Assembly: GCA_027943245.1 (NCBI GenBank) | Contig: JANDJZ010000909.1 | Coordinates: forward strand, 1-15,115 | Direction: 5' to 3' | Length of the DNA: 15,115 nucleotides | Source of the DNA: Acanthamoeba sp. SK_2022b | Taxonomy: Eukaryota; Discosea; Longamoebia; Acanthamoebidae | The notes under the pieces: model-generated | What the model was told of the DNA's origin: nothing | What the model saw: the letters and a program-made list of their open reading frames with translations, nothing else | Database searches by the model: none | In this document: piece by piece, positions 1 through 10,200 of the stretch | Layout: every line of letters starts with the position of its first letter | Position numbering within the stretch: position 1 is the stretch's first letter | Made by a program: the position numbers and the translations under genes

Positions 1-828
1 GAGAAGTAGGCGGTGTCCCTGTTGAGGCCCTTGTTGATCATGTGCTTGCGGAACACGCCCTCGAACGTGAAGCCCAGCCTCGTCGCTGCCGCCTTCGACT
101 TGTCGTTCTTCGTGTCTACCGAATAGAGCGCCCGTGTAGAGACAACACAAACACATCAGCCATCGCTCGCTTGTGTTCTCGGCTCGCTACGCGCGCGTAG
201 AGATGAAAGCATGAAGCACGCGTACCGCACTTCCACTCCACGCGGCGGTAGCGGAGGTGCTCGAAGGCGTGCTTGATGGCCAGGTAGCACATCTCCGTGG
301 TGACGTACGTTCGATGGTACTTGGGCGTCACCCACAGCCCGCCGATCTCGATGCGGCGGTGGGCCGGCGCGATGGAGAGGTAGGTGACCATGCCCACCTT
401 CTCCCCAGTCGGTTTGTTGATGACGGTGAGCCCCATCGTCTCGTCACCGGTCAGATACCTGTGTGTGTAGCGGCCACATCATCGGATGACGTCAGCATGA
501 CGCGAAAAGAGAAGGCCCCGAGAAGAAGCAGCGACTACATACTTGAGGTAGGGCAGGAACTCTGTGGTGTCCTTGAACGGTCCGCGCGGGGTGAGCTCCC
601 ACAGGTCTGGGGACAACTGCGGGTGAGTGGCGGAGAGGAGGAAGCAACTGCGGACGACGTAAACGTACTCATGTCCGGAGGGTGAGAGGCGGCGTAGAGT
701 TCGTCGACGTCCTCGTCGGGGCGCACCGGGCGCAGCATCACGTGGCGAGCGGTGTCTAGGGTGAGGTGCTCTCTCTGCGGCGCCTCGCCTCCGGTGAGCG
801 CCTCCTTCTCCTGCTGTTCCGCCATCAT
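1..828 (-). CDS. GNAT N-acetyltransferase, RimJ/RimL-like (3' end outside window)
   Basis: Predicted acetyl-CoA-dependent N-acetyltransferase; substrate unknown. Exons on the minus strand are 828-669, 606-543, 458-226 and 115-1. The introns (668-607, 542-459, 225-116) start GTACGT, GTATGT and GTACGC, end in AG, and reading phase is kept across all three junctions. 190 residues are visible. The N-terminus carries the LRPVRPDED strand typical of RimJ/RimL-like GNATs. Next come LWELTPRGPF, the core EIGGLWVTPKYH and YLAIKHAFEHL, then VEWKCDTKNDKS followed by ATRLGFTFEGVFRKHM, which is the usual acetyl-CoA-side end of this family. The start is the first of two tandem ATGs (828 and 825). The C-terminus lies beyond base 1, so length is unknown; visible parts show no frameshift. 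It is divergent from the gene at 1075. Family call is strong; exact target (protein N-terminus or small molecule) cannot be read from sequence. Confidence 0.9.
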
Positions 829-1074
829 CTTCTTGGTGCTTGTGTGAGAGGGAGGCCACTGCGGAAGTGCGCGGACAAACGGAAGTTTCCGTCTTCTGCG
901 CTCTTCGAGGCCTCACACCTTTTGCGGTCAAGGGCACGAGTGTAGAGAGCGACATGCATGGGATCATGCGTCGTCAGACCAGCGCTACCTGGGAAACTGA
1001 GGCTGGCCGCTGTCGGAATCTACGCAGCCTTTACACTTGACCCCAGAGTCACTCCCTTCTTCTTCATTGTAGCC
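829..1074. promoter_or_regulatory. Divergent intergenic gap between the GNAT gene and the gene at 1075
   Basis: 246 bp separate the two opposed start codons, so promoters of both genes must lie here or overlap the first exons. No TATA box, clear initiator or known operator was recognised. A pyrimidine-rich stretch just before 1075 (about 1051-1066) is the only compositional feature seen. The regulatory role is inferred from position only. Confidence 0.4.
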
Positions 1075-2627
1075 ATGACCAGCGCCACCTTCAATCCAAG
1101 AACGAATGAGAGGCTCCTCGGTTGCATTCCCCCGTGCCGCCCTTGAGTGTGGCGACAAATGAGCGCACATAGACTCACTTCTTGCTGTTGTTGTTGTAGA
1201 CACGCTGAGGTGTCACTTCACCGACGTGGCGGCCACCTGCAAGTGGGACGCTTCGTGGCACCGTCGCCACTCGGTGTGGTGGTGGCTGGGCCACATCCGG
1301 AAGAACACAGAGCGCAGTGACGACGGCCAACGCGAGTGCTCGCTGCTCAAGCTCGTCCGCGACCTGACCCACCATCAGCCCTACCTGCGCGCCCTGGTGG
1401 AAGCCAACCCAGCAGTACGCGGGAAACCTTCCCCGTGCATAGAAGTGGACGAGGCCATGCAGGCTCACCTTCTCCCTCTTGACCCGACTAGACGGCCGAG
1501 TTGGCCGCCAAGTGGGCGGACAAGAACAGAGTCACGGCAGACGCGCTCGCGATGGGCGACGTCGTCCTTTACCTCGTGTGGAAACACTGCGTGCGCCCCG
1601 CCCCCACTGCCAACTCACCGATCGCCTCGCCCACCAGCCACTGCTGACCCCAGCGCTTACGCAGGAAGTCGTGCGACTCGGCGTAGTGTCGTTCCCCATC
1701 TTCCGGCTCGTCTACGACTTGCCGGGCCACAACGTGTTCACCTCCTCCAAGTTCCACGGCCTGTCCTACAAAGGTGCGTCGGGGCTTGGCTTGGGCCGCC
1801 GAGCGTTGGGGCTGCGACCAACCGTACATTGGGGGGGGGGGGGAGCAGACGAGATCAGGCATTGGTCGCTCGTGTGGACGCTAGAAGGACACAAGGGCGT
1901 CAAGTACTGGGAGAGGCACACTGCGGTGCTCTTTTCCAGGGGCCCTCTCAACACAGTCCTCATCACTGCCCATGACTTTGCCCAATCGTCTTCGAGCTCC
2001 ACTTCTTCGTCCATTTCTTCGAGCTCGAGCACTGGTATTGCAGTGTCGGAGTAGCAGAGCCACCACCTTGGCCTGAGCTCAGACAACTAACGCGAACATC
2101 GAACAGGAGACGAGGACAGGACACGAGCGGTGCGCGTGGTGCCCAAGCTTGGCCGACCTCATGAGCCGCCCCGCGCGAGGAATGAACGCTCGTTCGAGCG
2201 CCCGGCCAAGAAACGAAGGGGGACAAGCCAGCAAGGCACGAGAGGCGATGTGTCGGCGGCTCTCACCACGGACTCGAAGGAGACGATCGTCCTCATCCCG
2301 CCGGACGTAGGGGCCACCCCAGCAGCTGTTGCTCCCACGTCTTCGTTCCACGTAGCGACAACGGAGGTGGCAGGGTCGTTGGCGCCACCAGCCGTGCCTG
2401 CCCGAGCTTTGCCTGCGCCTGCGCCGCCACCCTGCCCAGAGCCCGCCGCGCCCTCGCCTGCGCAGGCCGTGGACGAAGACGCCAAGGCGGCGGAGAGGAG
2501 GGAGAGGGAGTTGCGGCTGCTGGACGCCAAGGAGCGCAAGATCGCGGCCCTGCGCCAGCTGCTCGAGGCCAAGGAGGAGGTGCGGCGGGCGCGCGCTCAC
2601 CTCCTCGCCCTCCCCCAACGCCCCTGA
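1075..2627 (+). CDS. Unrecognised protein, probably nuclear, with C-terminal charged helix
   Basis: Not recognised as any family. Six exons are modelled: 1075-1120, 1200-1414, 1492-1590, 1665-1773, 1849-2034 and 2107-2627. They join in phase to 1176 nt, or 391 residues plus stop. Donors are GTTGCA (weak), GTACGC, GTGCGC, GTGCGT and GTATTG; the last intron has a CTAAC branch-like site 18-22 nt before its AG. The N-terminal half is rich in Trp, His and aromatics (for example HSVWWWLGHIRK, HWSLVWTLEGHKGVKYWERH) and looks folded. A Ser-rich run (about residues 200-217) links to a disordered Pro/Ala-rich part. This contains the basic cluster RPAKKRRG (about 251-258), a plausible nuclear localisation signal. 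The last 50 residues (about 341-391) form an Arg/Glu/Leu-rich helix, probably a coiled coil. The ATG at 1075 has G at -3; exon 1 is the least certain part. Its 3' end converges on RPA1, 263 bp away. Confidence 0.72.
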
Positions 2628-2890
2628 ACAAAAACGACAAAAGCCCCCCCCCCCATCTCCTTGTTGTTGTGTGGTGGCCATGTAGAACAAACAAGTAGCC
2701 GGCGGTGGCGTAACAAGTGGTTTTGTTTTTTGTTAATTATTTAATTGTAATTGTTATGTTTCAAGGGGGTTGGATGCCCTCTGCAGCCCCACGTACAACG
2801 TTGGGGAAGAGAAGGCAAGGAGTGGAAGCGGGAGAGGAGCAGGGCGGAGGAGAGAAAGAAGAGGGCGAGGGAGGAGGAGGTCGACGCGGA
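2628..2890. other. Convergent intergenic gap with an AT-rich core
   Basis: This gap holds the 3' ends of the gene at 1075 (plus) and RPA1 (minus). A C11 run lies near 2644-2654. A strongly AT-rich patch at about 2719-2762 (T runs, TTAATTATTTAATTG) stands out from the GC-rich flanks and is the best candidate for shared poly(A)/termination signals. No canonical AATAAA was found on either strand. Confidence 0.4.
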
Positions 2891-4146
2891 TCAGACGGCG
2901 AGGTACTTGGCGATGGCGTTGACCAGAATCTTGGACTCCTTGGCGTAGTCCATCGGGGTCACCTTGACGACGCTGAGCTTGATCTTCTTCTCGTTGTCGT
3001 ACTCGCTCTCCGACGCGCGCACGCGGAGGTTGTAGGTCTTGAAGAGGGCCCGCTGGAACACCTCCTCGTACTCGGCGTGGCGCGCGGGCTGGTCGACCAT
3101 GTCCAGGAGCTGCTCGGCCAGCGTGCCGTTGAGAACGTCCTGCGCGCCACACACAAAGATCAGCCGAGGCTCTCGCCGCACAAGCCATGGAGGGGGGGAG
3201 GCGCCGTACGGCGGCGGTGTCGTTGAAGCAGGTGAGCCAGGAGGAGCCCGAGTGGTCGTTGGCGTTGATGCTGAGGACATAGCGCGGCTTGAAGTGGTCG
3301 TAGGAGTTGTTGCACTTGGCGCAGTGGTAGGTGCCGCCCACGGCGGTGACCTTCTTGTTGCAGTTCTCGGTCGGGCAGGCCTCGTACCACGGGGGGTGGT
3401 CGCGGCTGTGCTTGATCTCGGTGACGGTGGCGCGAACGCTAAAGTAGGCGTTGCCTTGGCCGCCGAGGGACTCGTGCTTGATGGCGGCAAAGGTCTTCCT
3501 GGTCTCGTCCCAGTCGCGCTTGTCGCCGCCAAAGCCGCCCTCGCCGCCCCGGCCGCGGCCCTTGAAGTCGCTGTGGGAGACGCTGGGCACGGCGCTGGGG
3601 TCGACCGAGTCGTACCAGGCGCGCACGCGGTCGGCCTCGGGGGAACGCGGGTCGAACTCGAGCTTGGAGCTGCGGAGGACGGTGAGCGAGCGATCGTTAA
3701 AGTCCGAGACCTTGACGCCCTTGAACAGGACCACGGTGCCCTTGTCGTAGCCCCACTGCGCCGCCTGCTCGCCCCACAGGGTCATCTCCACCTGCGCGTT
3801 GGAGGCGTCGCCCACGTTGACCACGCGCTTCTGCAGGTCGTTGCCGGCCTTGGTGTGGATGTCCTCGACCGAGCCGACCTGCAGCACCGCGCCGATGACG
3901 TCGATGACCTCGTCCTTGGCGTGGTCCTTGAGGTCGCTGATGTCGACAAAGTTGAACTTGTTGTAGGGAATGGCGGGGTCGTCTTCGGTGGGCTGCACGT
4001 GCGCGTTCTTGTCGAGCGAGATCTCGTAGTCGTTCTTGAGCGTCGAGAAGCGCTTGTTGGCGTACTTGACGTTGCCCCTGCCGATCACATACACCTGCGT
4101 CCCAACAACGAGCACGTGTGTGTGTGGTGAGCTCGGCGCAAAGAAA

Positions 4147-4206
<60 letters not shown>

Positions 4207-5100
4207 GACATGACAAATGGAGACTCCCGCCTTACCTGCCCCACTTGAATCTGATCGTTCCACTGAGTGGCGGCCTCGCCAAAGAACGTGCAGCGGATTT
4301 CGCCGCCAAACGCGTCCAGGAGATCGACGCTGAAGAGGAAGCTCTGGCCTCTGGCGTTGTTGAACGGGCGCATGTCGGACTTGGCGGTGATGCGAGCCTT
4401 GATGTTCCATCGGTTCTGGTAGGGGTTGAGGCCCTTGATGGGAATCACGCCCTCGGGCAGTGAGGGCGAGGGACCGCCGCCGCCGCCGCCGCCGCCACGG
4501 CCAGGGTTGGACTGGAAGGGGCGCGACTGTTGCGGCGGTGCCTGGCGAGCGGGGGCCGCTGCGGGGACGGGGGCAGCGGCAGCACCGCCTCCTCCCGCTA
4601 CGTCTTCAATATTTTGTGGGCTTCCGATCGTTTGTGGGAGCGGAGGTCCCGTCAACTCGATGCTCAACACAATGACGATCCTAAAAGCCAAAGGCCGATT
4701 AGTACAAAAAAAATTCCAAGGATAACACAAAATTCCCAAGGTGATGCGCACCTGCGTCCATGAACGGTGTTGCAAATGTACTCGTTGAGTCGCACCACAC
4801 ATTTTGGCTGCAACTTGCCGTCGTTGACAAGCTCGTTCAGCTGTGTAGCCAGCATGGCCTGCTGGAAATGTACGCCATCCGAAATCACCAATCTACGCAG
4901 AAACCACAGGGGTCAGCACAAGATGAACCACGCGCATAAGTTTGGCGGAGGATTGCAACAAACCTGTATCGCTCAGGGGTTGTGGCTTGTCCGTTTGGCC
5001 CAAGAATCTTCTTCACATCAATGACTTGCACCAAGGGCGCTCGAATCTGCTGGCCCTTGTGCATGGACTCGACGGCTCCATGAGTAAGCTGGGATGACAT
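2891..5100 (-). CDS. RPA1: Replication protein A large subunit (RPA1/RPA70)
   Basis: Large subunit of the eukaryotic ssDNA-binding trimer used in replication, repair and recombination. Exons are 5100-4964, 4892-4752, 4680-4236, 4094-3210 and 3139-2891. Donors are GTTTGT, GTGCGC, GTAAGG and GTACGG; every phase matches, giving 618 residues, the usual RPA70 length. The N-terminal OB fold spans about 1-105 (ERYRLVISDGVHFQQAML, CVVRLNEYICNTVHGRR). A Gly/Ala/Pro linker follows at about 115-165. DBD-A is about 170-285 (SLPEGVIPIKGLNPYQNRW, QSFLFSVDLLD, FFGEAATQW). DBD-B is about 290-410 (FNFVDISDL, VVNVGDASNAQVEMTLWG). DBD-C is about 430-612, with a four-Cys zinc knuckle at C481, C486, C499 and C502 (CPTENC and CAKC). 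The start at 5100 directly opens the conserved N-terminal fold. Intron 3 holds a (CAT)20 repeat. The CSN1 stop is 287 bp upstream on the same strand. Confidence 0.97.
4147..4206. repeat. (CAT)20 trinucleotide microsatellite in RPA1 intron 3
   Basis: Twenty uninterrupted CAT units lie inside the 141-nt intron 4235-4095 of RPA1. On the gene strand the repeat reads (ATG)n. The intron is about twice the length of its 70-71-nt neighbours because of it. The Met-run and His-run peptides it could encode are not real, since exon phase across 4236/4094 is clean without it. Confidence 0.97.
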
Positions 5101-5387
5101 TCTTGGATCCGTCCTTCACAAGCAATTTAAAATAAACTAGTCCCCGATTACGCGTAGAGCAAGGGGGAGTTGGTTGGAGGATTAACGTTCGTGCAGTTGC
5201 GCTTCGCGCCAAGGATGGATTCTTCCCGCCACAACCTGCATCGCCCTCTTAATAAATGTCTGGCGATTTCTTGGAAAGAAAAATTTGGCCAATTTTCGTT
5301 CACAGAAATTTCCGCGTTGGACAAAGCGAATAAATTTATGACAAGAATGCTGCCTGCCGCCAGACCTGAAGAGCTGGCCGGCGTTGA
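5101..5387. promoter_or_regulatory. Gap between CSN1 and RPA1 (CSN1 3' region, RPA1 promoter)
   Basis: 287 bp between the stop of CSN1 and the start of RPA1, both on the minus strand. It is AT-richer than the flanking exons, notably 5245-5342 with several A/T runs (GGAAAGAAAAATTTGG, AAATTTCC, AATAAATTTATG). It must hold CSN1 3' processing signals and RPA1 promoter elements. AATAAA-like strings occur at about 5251-5256 and 5329-5334 on the plus strand, the wrong strand for either gene. No specific element is certain. Confidence 0.4.
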
Positions 5388-7070
5388 TCACTTGGCGTCG
5401 CGCTCGTCACGCTCGGCGCGGGGAGGGCGCACGACGAACTCGTGCTTCATGAGGTTCATGCGGAAGAGGGCGGCCTTGGTGTTGCGCTGGTACTCCTCGC
5501 CCATGCGCAGGGCGCGCTCGAACGTGTTGCAGCGCTCGTTGGTGGTCCTCGCGTAGAGGATCTTGTTGTGGCTGTCGATGCGCGCCTGGATCGAGTTCTC
5601 CATGATGAGGCCCGCCAGCTCCTTCTCGAGGATGGGCACCTCCGTGTTGAAGGCCTGGGCCATGGTGTTGAGATCGACCGAGGTGAAGGGCGAGAAGTAC
5701 TGCACGATGGCCTTGTTGCGGATCTTCTGGTAGAGGCTCTCCACATGGTCGTGCAGGTGAAGATCGAGCTCCAGCTCGGGCTGAACAAAGTAGAGAGGAG
5801 GAGGAGGAGTGAGCGATGGTTGATTAACCCCTCTCTTACTCGTGGAAGGCCTGCGCGAGCAGAGCGCAGGTGCTGCAGCAGGCGCATACCCTCAGCTGCT
5901 GAAGATAGTTCAGGCACGAAGCGTAGCGGCTGTTGTAGAAGTCCGCAATGAGCTCCCTAACCTGAGGCACCAGCTCGAGGAAGTTCTTGAAGGCGGTGTT
6001 GTCCAGCACCTGCGCAGTTGAGAGAGAAAACATCGGTGAGTGTCTCTGGCTCACAAAGAGATGCCATAGAGAGAGCGTGAGTCGGGCTCAAGAGAGCACG
6101 GGGTTACCTTGCTCTTAAGTTCGGCACGATCAAACATGGCAAGAGCGCAAAGGCCACCGAAGATGGCCACGTCCTGGGGAGAGATGATCTGCCAGGCGAA
6201 CAAGCGTTTGTTCTGCGTCAGTGGTCGCGTTGCAAGACCTCGGCAAAAGCAGGCAACTCTCGCACCTCGTTGAAGTGATTGCCCAGGTCGAAGGTGGTCT
6301 CGAGGAACTTGCGCGCGGCGAGCTTGTACTTCCTCGTGTCGAGGTGGGCAAGGCCAGCACACACCTTGAGCTTGGCCACCACCACGGGGTCGCAGCTGGC
6401 CTCCCGCACTTCGGGTTCCTGTTCGGCCTTGTTCACGTAGTTGACGACGTGCGCGAAGTTGCCCATCTCGATGCTGACCTTGATGACGTTGAGACACATG
6501 GAGATGTTGTGCTTCGAGGTGGTGCAGTAATCCCTAGTCCGCACGTAGCACTTAAGCGCCGACTGAAGGTCGCCTCGGTCGTAGTGGAAGTCGCCCAAAT
6601 CGTTGTGTCCCATCTTCACAGAAAATAATAATTAAAAGAGCGTATTTTGGCTTTTAGGAGGGGGGGGGATAAGGCAAGCGCACCCTGATGCTCTCCTTGA
6701 TGAGGTTCGTTCTGTAGCCGTTAAGCTCTTGCTCGAGCCTGTCGTTTTGCTGCTGGGCCTTCTTCTCGACGCTGTCGATCCAAGCCTGGTCCTTGGTGAA
6801 AAGGCCACCATGCTTCTCGATTGCCTTGTCCACGACCTCCTTGTAGAGTGTCGTGTTGTGCGTCTTCTTTATCTCATCCAAAGCAATGCGCGTTGCCTCC
6901 AGCTCCAGATCCTTGGAGCGCTCGGCGATGAAGATAGCTCGGAAAATCTTGGTGTGGCCAGAGTAGTTGCTCAAGTAGCCCTCCAGATCAAAGTCCTTGT
7001 AAGAGAAAGGCAATTGTGCAGGCCCAGTGCTTGTCGCAGTCGACGTAGTATCCATTTTATCTGCCTGCAT
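5388..7070 (-). CDS. CSN1: COP9 signalosome complex subunit 1 (CSN1)
   Basis: Scaffold subunit of the COP9 signalosome, which removes NEDD8 from cullins and so controls cullin-RING ubiquitin ligases. Exons are 7070-6684, 6613-6266, 6188-6108, 6009-5890 and 5780-5388. All four introns sit in phase 0 (donors GTGCGC, GTGCGA, GTAACC, GTATGC). The product is 442 residues, slightly shorter than animal CSN1. An N-terminal helical part carries LEGYLSNYSGHTKIFRAIFI. The RPN7-type repeat region (about 125-285) has the signature GHNDLGDFHYDRGDLQSALK, then YVRTRDYCTTSKHNISMCLN and DVAIFGGLCALAMFDRAEL. The C-terminal PCI domain (about 290-405) shows KNFLELVPQVREL, KAIVQYFSPFTSVDLNTMA and RIDSHNKILYAR. The RPN7-family proteasome paralogue is less likely because the landmarks match CSN1 best. 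An in-frame ATG at 7055 is an alternative start. It is divergent from INTS7. Confidence 0.96.
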
Positions 7071-7246
7071 TCTTGCTGATTGACGCCTAATCGACAGAAA
7101 GCTGTGCAGGTTCAGAAAATGCCCACACCAAAAGAATCTATGAAACTTTACAGATCAGCGAAAAGAGAGCAGCACTTGGCTGACGTCATGAAAGAAAACA
7201 AAGGAAAACGGTTTCCTCGGTGCACGCATCCTTGGACGAGTACCAA
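7071..7246. promoter_or_regulatory. Shared divergent CSN1/INTS7 promoter gap with TGACGTCA
   Basis: Only 176 bp lie between the CSN1 start (minus) and the INTS7 start (plus), so both promoters must share this space. A perfect TGACGTCA palindrome sits at 7181-7188. This is the consensus full site for CREB/ATF-type bZIP factors in other eukaryotes. It is symmetric and lies near the INTS7 side, so it could serve both genes. The surroundings are A/G-rich and lower in GC than the exons. No TATA box was identified. Function is inferred from motif identity and position. Confidence 0.55.
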
Positions 7247-10200
7247 ATGGAGCGAATGGATGGGGGTGGTCAATCTCGAACGCCACGCAACCGTGGCAAG
7301 GCCGGCAGAAAGCTGAAGCGAAAAGACAGACGGCAGCGGACGCTGTCGCGAACAGAGGGCACTCAGCCACCGAGTGCCGCTCCCGCGACTCTCGCACCGC
7401 CTGCCTCCTCCTCTTCCTCTTCCTCTTCCTCCACATCTTCAGCTACGGGAAGTGGAATGTCGTCATCGACTTCTTTCTCGTCTTCCACTTCACCCTCTGC
7501 TTCCCGATTGCCGCCCAATTCGTTGTTCCCCTTGTTCGCGGTGCTGGGCCGCGAGGAGGAGAAGGAGCTGGGCGGCGGCAGCGCTGGCGGCCCGGTGCAA
7601 ATCGATCGCCCTACAAAGATCCTAATGGAGTTGGATCGCGGCTTGCGGTCGCCTCGTACCAGCGACCAGTGCGAGGCCATCTTCTTCTTTGCACGCCTGA
7701 TCTCCACCTACCCGTGGCCCATCATCGTCAACACTGCCGCGCTCAAGCTGGCCGACCTCTTCCGCAACAGGTGCGTGTACACGCCAACCCCCCCCCCCGC
7801 ACTGTCTGTTCTCACCATCACACACGGGCGCGCAGCAACAACTTTGTGCGCCACGCCGTGTGCGAGGCCCTGCGTCAGTGCGAGCCGGTGCTCACGGCGC
7901 AGGTGCTCAACGTGGACGAGGTGCTGCGCCGAATCCAAAGCGTGCTCACCAGCAACGATCCCGTCGCCCGCGCCATCACCCTCAGGCACACCTCACCTGC
8001 GCTTCTCTACCCTCCCACCCGCGCGCATTCGCGTAGCCTAACCGCCTATCTACGTATGTGTGTTCATCACCATCACCATCAGGACCCTGTGCGCCATGCC
8101 CGCCCTGGTCGCCGATCGGTTGGACGTGCACCACGCGATTCGTGACTGCTGGAGCTCCACCCACGAGCTCGAGCGCGAGGCCGTGCTCTGGGCCATGGAC
8201 AGGTCCGTGGGCCCACGCACGCGCGCAGCGCTTGTCGACAAACGGCCTCTCGCGGCAAGTCGACGCTAATTCGTCCAACACAATATCGCAGAGTGTCGGC
8301 ACGCTCGCCGACGTTTGCCTGGGGCGTGCTCGGGCGGCTGGCGGAGATGGTCCACGGCCTGAGCGCCGCGCCGCGCGACAAGATGAAGCTCGTCCACATG
8401 CTCCGCCGCATGCATCACGAACCGGCCATGGCCCAGCAGTCGCGCGCCATCTGCGAGGAACTCCTCGAAGACTACCCCGGTGAGACTCCACCACTTTCCT
8501 CCTCCTCCTCCTCTCTCTCTCTTTCCCTTACACACACGCGTGGACATGTGATCGATCGAACAGGGAGGGCCTTCACGGTGACGGTGTTGGACGCCCTCAC
8601 CTCGCTGGCCCTGCGTTCGCGCCTCGAGGCGTCCTCGCACTCGGCCTTCCTGCTGCGCCGCCTGGAGTCCGATCCCCGGCTCGCCGTCAAGCTCGCCTGC
8701 CTGCGGTACTGCCCCCCCCCTCCCCTCCCCCACCAATCGCACACAGTTCATTTGCCCGCGCGAGCCAATCACCAGCCGGCCGGCCATCTCACGACCACGA
8801 CCGTTCGTTTGATGACGTCACCACACAGCTGCCTGCGCAAGCTGGCTCCGACGGCGGGCGCGCACAGCACGCTGTCGCTGCAGCCGTTGGCGCGGCTCGC
8901 CCACGGCTCGCCCTACAGCCTCGTCCGACGGAACGTGCTGCTGCTGCTCGTGCGCATGTCCTCGCTCCACGCCATGGGGGAGGCCCGCGACTGGGACCAG
9001 GTCGCCACCGCCTGCGAGGTAGGCTTCACTCAGCCGAGTCGTGTGTGTGTGCACACGCGCGCGCAACTCCCGCTCCGATCTCACTCACGCCCTCCCCCCC
9101 CCGCGGCCCGGCGCAGGCCTTGTTGCATAGCGACGACGCACACGCGGCCGCATTGGCCGCGCAGGTGCTGACCAACGCCTGCACGCACGCGTCGTCCTCC
9201 CCACCCCCCACCCCCGATCCCGCACACGTATGACCCTCCCCGCCCACGCATTCCACGCATTGTTCAGTCCACTCACGACCCGCACGGTCCTTACTCTCCC
9301 CCTCCTCCCGCACGCTCAGCCGGCGTTCGGGCTCATGGTGGTGCTGGCGGCCCGCCTGGCCGTGTGGAGCCTTCCCGCGGAGAAGCGACCCGTCGGCGAG
9401 CTGCGCGTGGTGCGGAGTTTCACGCAGTGCCTGGTCCGCCTCCTTAAGTGGCAGCCCGCCCTGGCGCCCACGCTGGCTGCGGCCCTCGTGCCCATCCTCC
9501 CCCGCGCGCCCAGTACGCAGCCTCTCTAGCCCTCCCCCCTCTCTTTCCTTTTTCCGTGGCCGTGTTCGGGTGGGAATCTGACGCACGCGGCGTTGTGCAG
9601 AGGAGGCCACGCGCCACCTGGCGCAGTGCGTGCTCGAGTGCGCGCGTGCCTCGAAGCTCGCGGTGAGGCCACACCTGCGCAGCCTCGCCGCTTACCTCAC
9701 CCACGCCGTCGACACCCACGCCCCGCTCGTACGCCGTCTCTCTCTCTCTCTCTCTCTCTCCCCCCCCCCTCCAGCATGGCAAGGCCCTCCGCACGCGCTC
9801 ATCTTTTGCGTGTATGTCGCGCGCGTGTTGCATTGCTCGGGCTGGCGCGCGCGTGTGTGGTGGTGGCAGGCGGCCGTGTTCCGTGCGGTGCTGATGTCGT
9901 GCAGCGCCGCGGAGGCGCAGGAGATCGCGGCGCCGGTCATCACGCGATTGGCCGATTCGGGCCGCTACTGGGACTGCTTCCTCAGCGCCCGCGCCGCCCT
10001 CGCCCTGGGCCACCCCGCCCTCGCCGCCCCCGTCTTCAGCGACCTCGCCCCTCGCGTACTCCCCCCCCCATCTCTCCCCCCAACCGCCAGCGCGCTCGCT
10101 TACACAGGCTTGCTGACGTGGCATCTGTGCGTTGATTGGTCCAGGTTGAATCGGAGAGCCTCTACTCGTGGCTGCGCGCCCTGTGTTCGCTGTGCCGGGC

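Noticed and set aside
479..967. 162-codon minus frame across the GNAT 5' region
   Set aside because: Only its part at 606-543 is a genuine GNAT exon. The rest crosses an intron and reads exon 1 out of frame.
3039..4130. Long open frame (363 codons) on the plus strand opposite RPA1
   Set aside because: It is the antisense shadow of GC3-biased RPA1 exons, Val/Gly/Asp-rich without family similarity, and it runs through two RPA1 introns.
4036..4248. Peptide with about 20 consecutive His (plus) or Met (minus)
   Set aside because: Translation of the intronic (CAT)20 repeat; RPA1 phase is perfect when this is spliced out.
8061..8082. CATCACCATCACCATCAG resembling an engineered His tag
   Set aside because: It is the 3' end of INTS7 intron 2, directly before a conserved exon, with no vector sequence nearby.
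8032..8082. GTAGCC at 8032 as a canonical donor for INTS7 intron 2
   Set aside because: It would leave phase 1 before an exon needing phase 2, and would insert about 15 unconserved residues after RAITLR.
9770..9830. Possible micro-exon after the CTCCAG at about 9769-9774 in INTS7 intron 9
   Set aside because: No donor restores phase 0 before AAVFRAVLM, and the alignment with INTS7 as remembered needs no extra residues.
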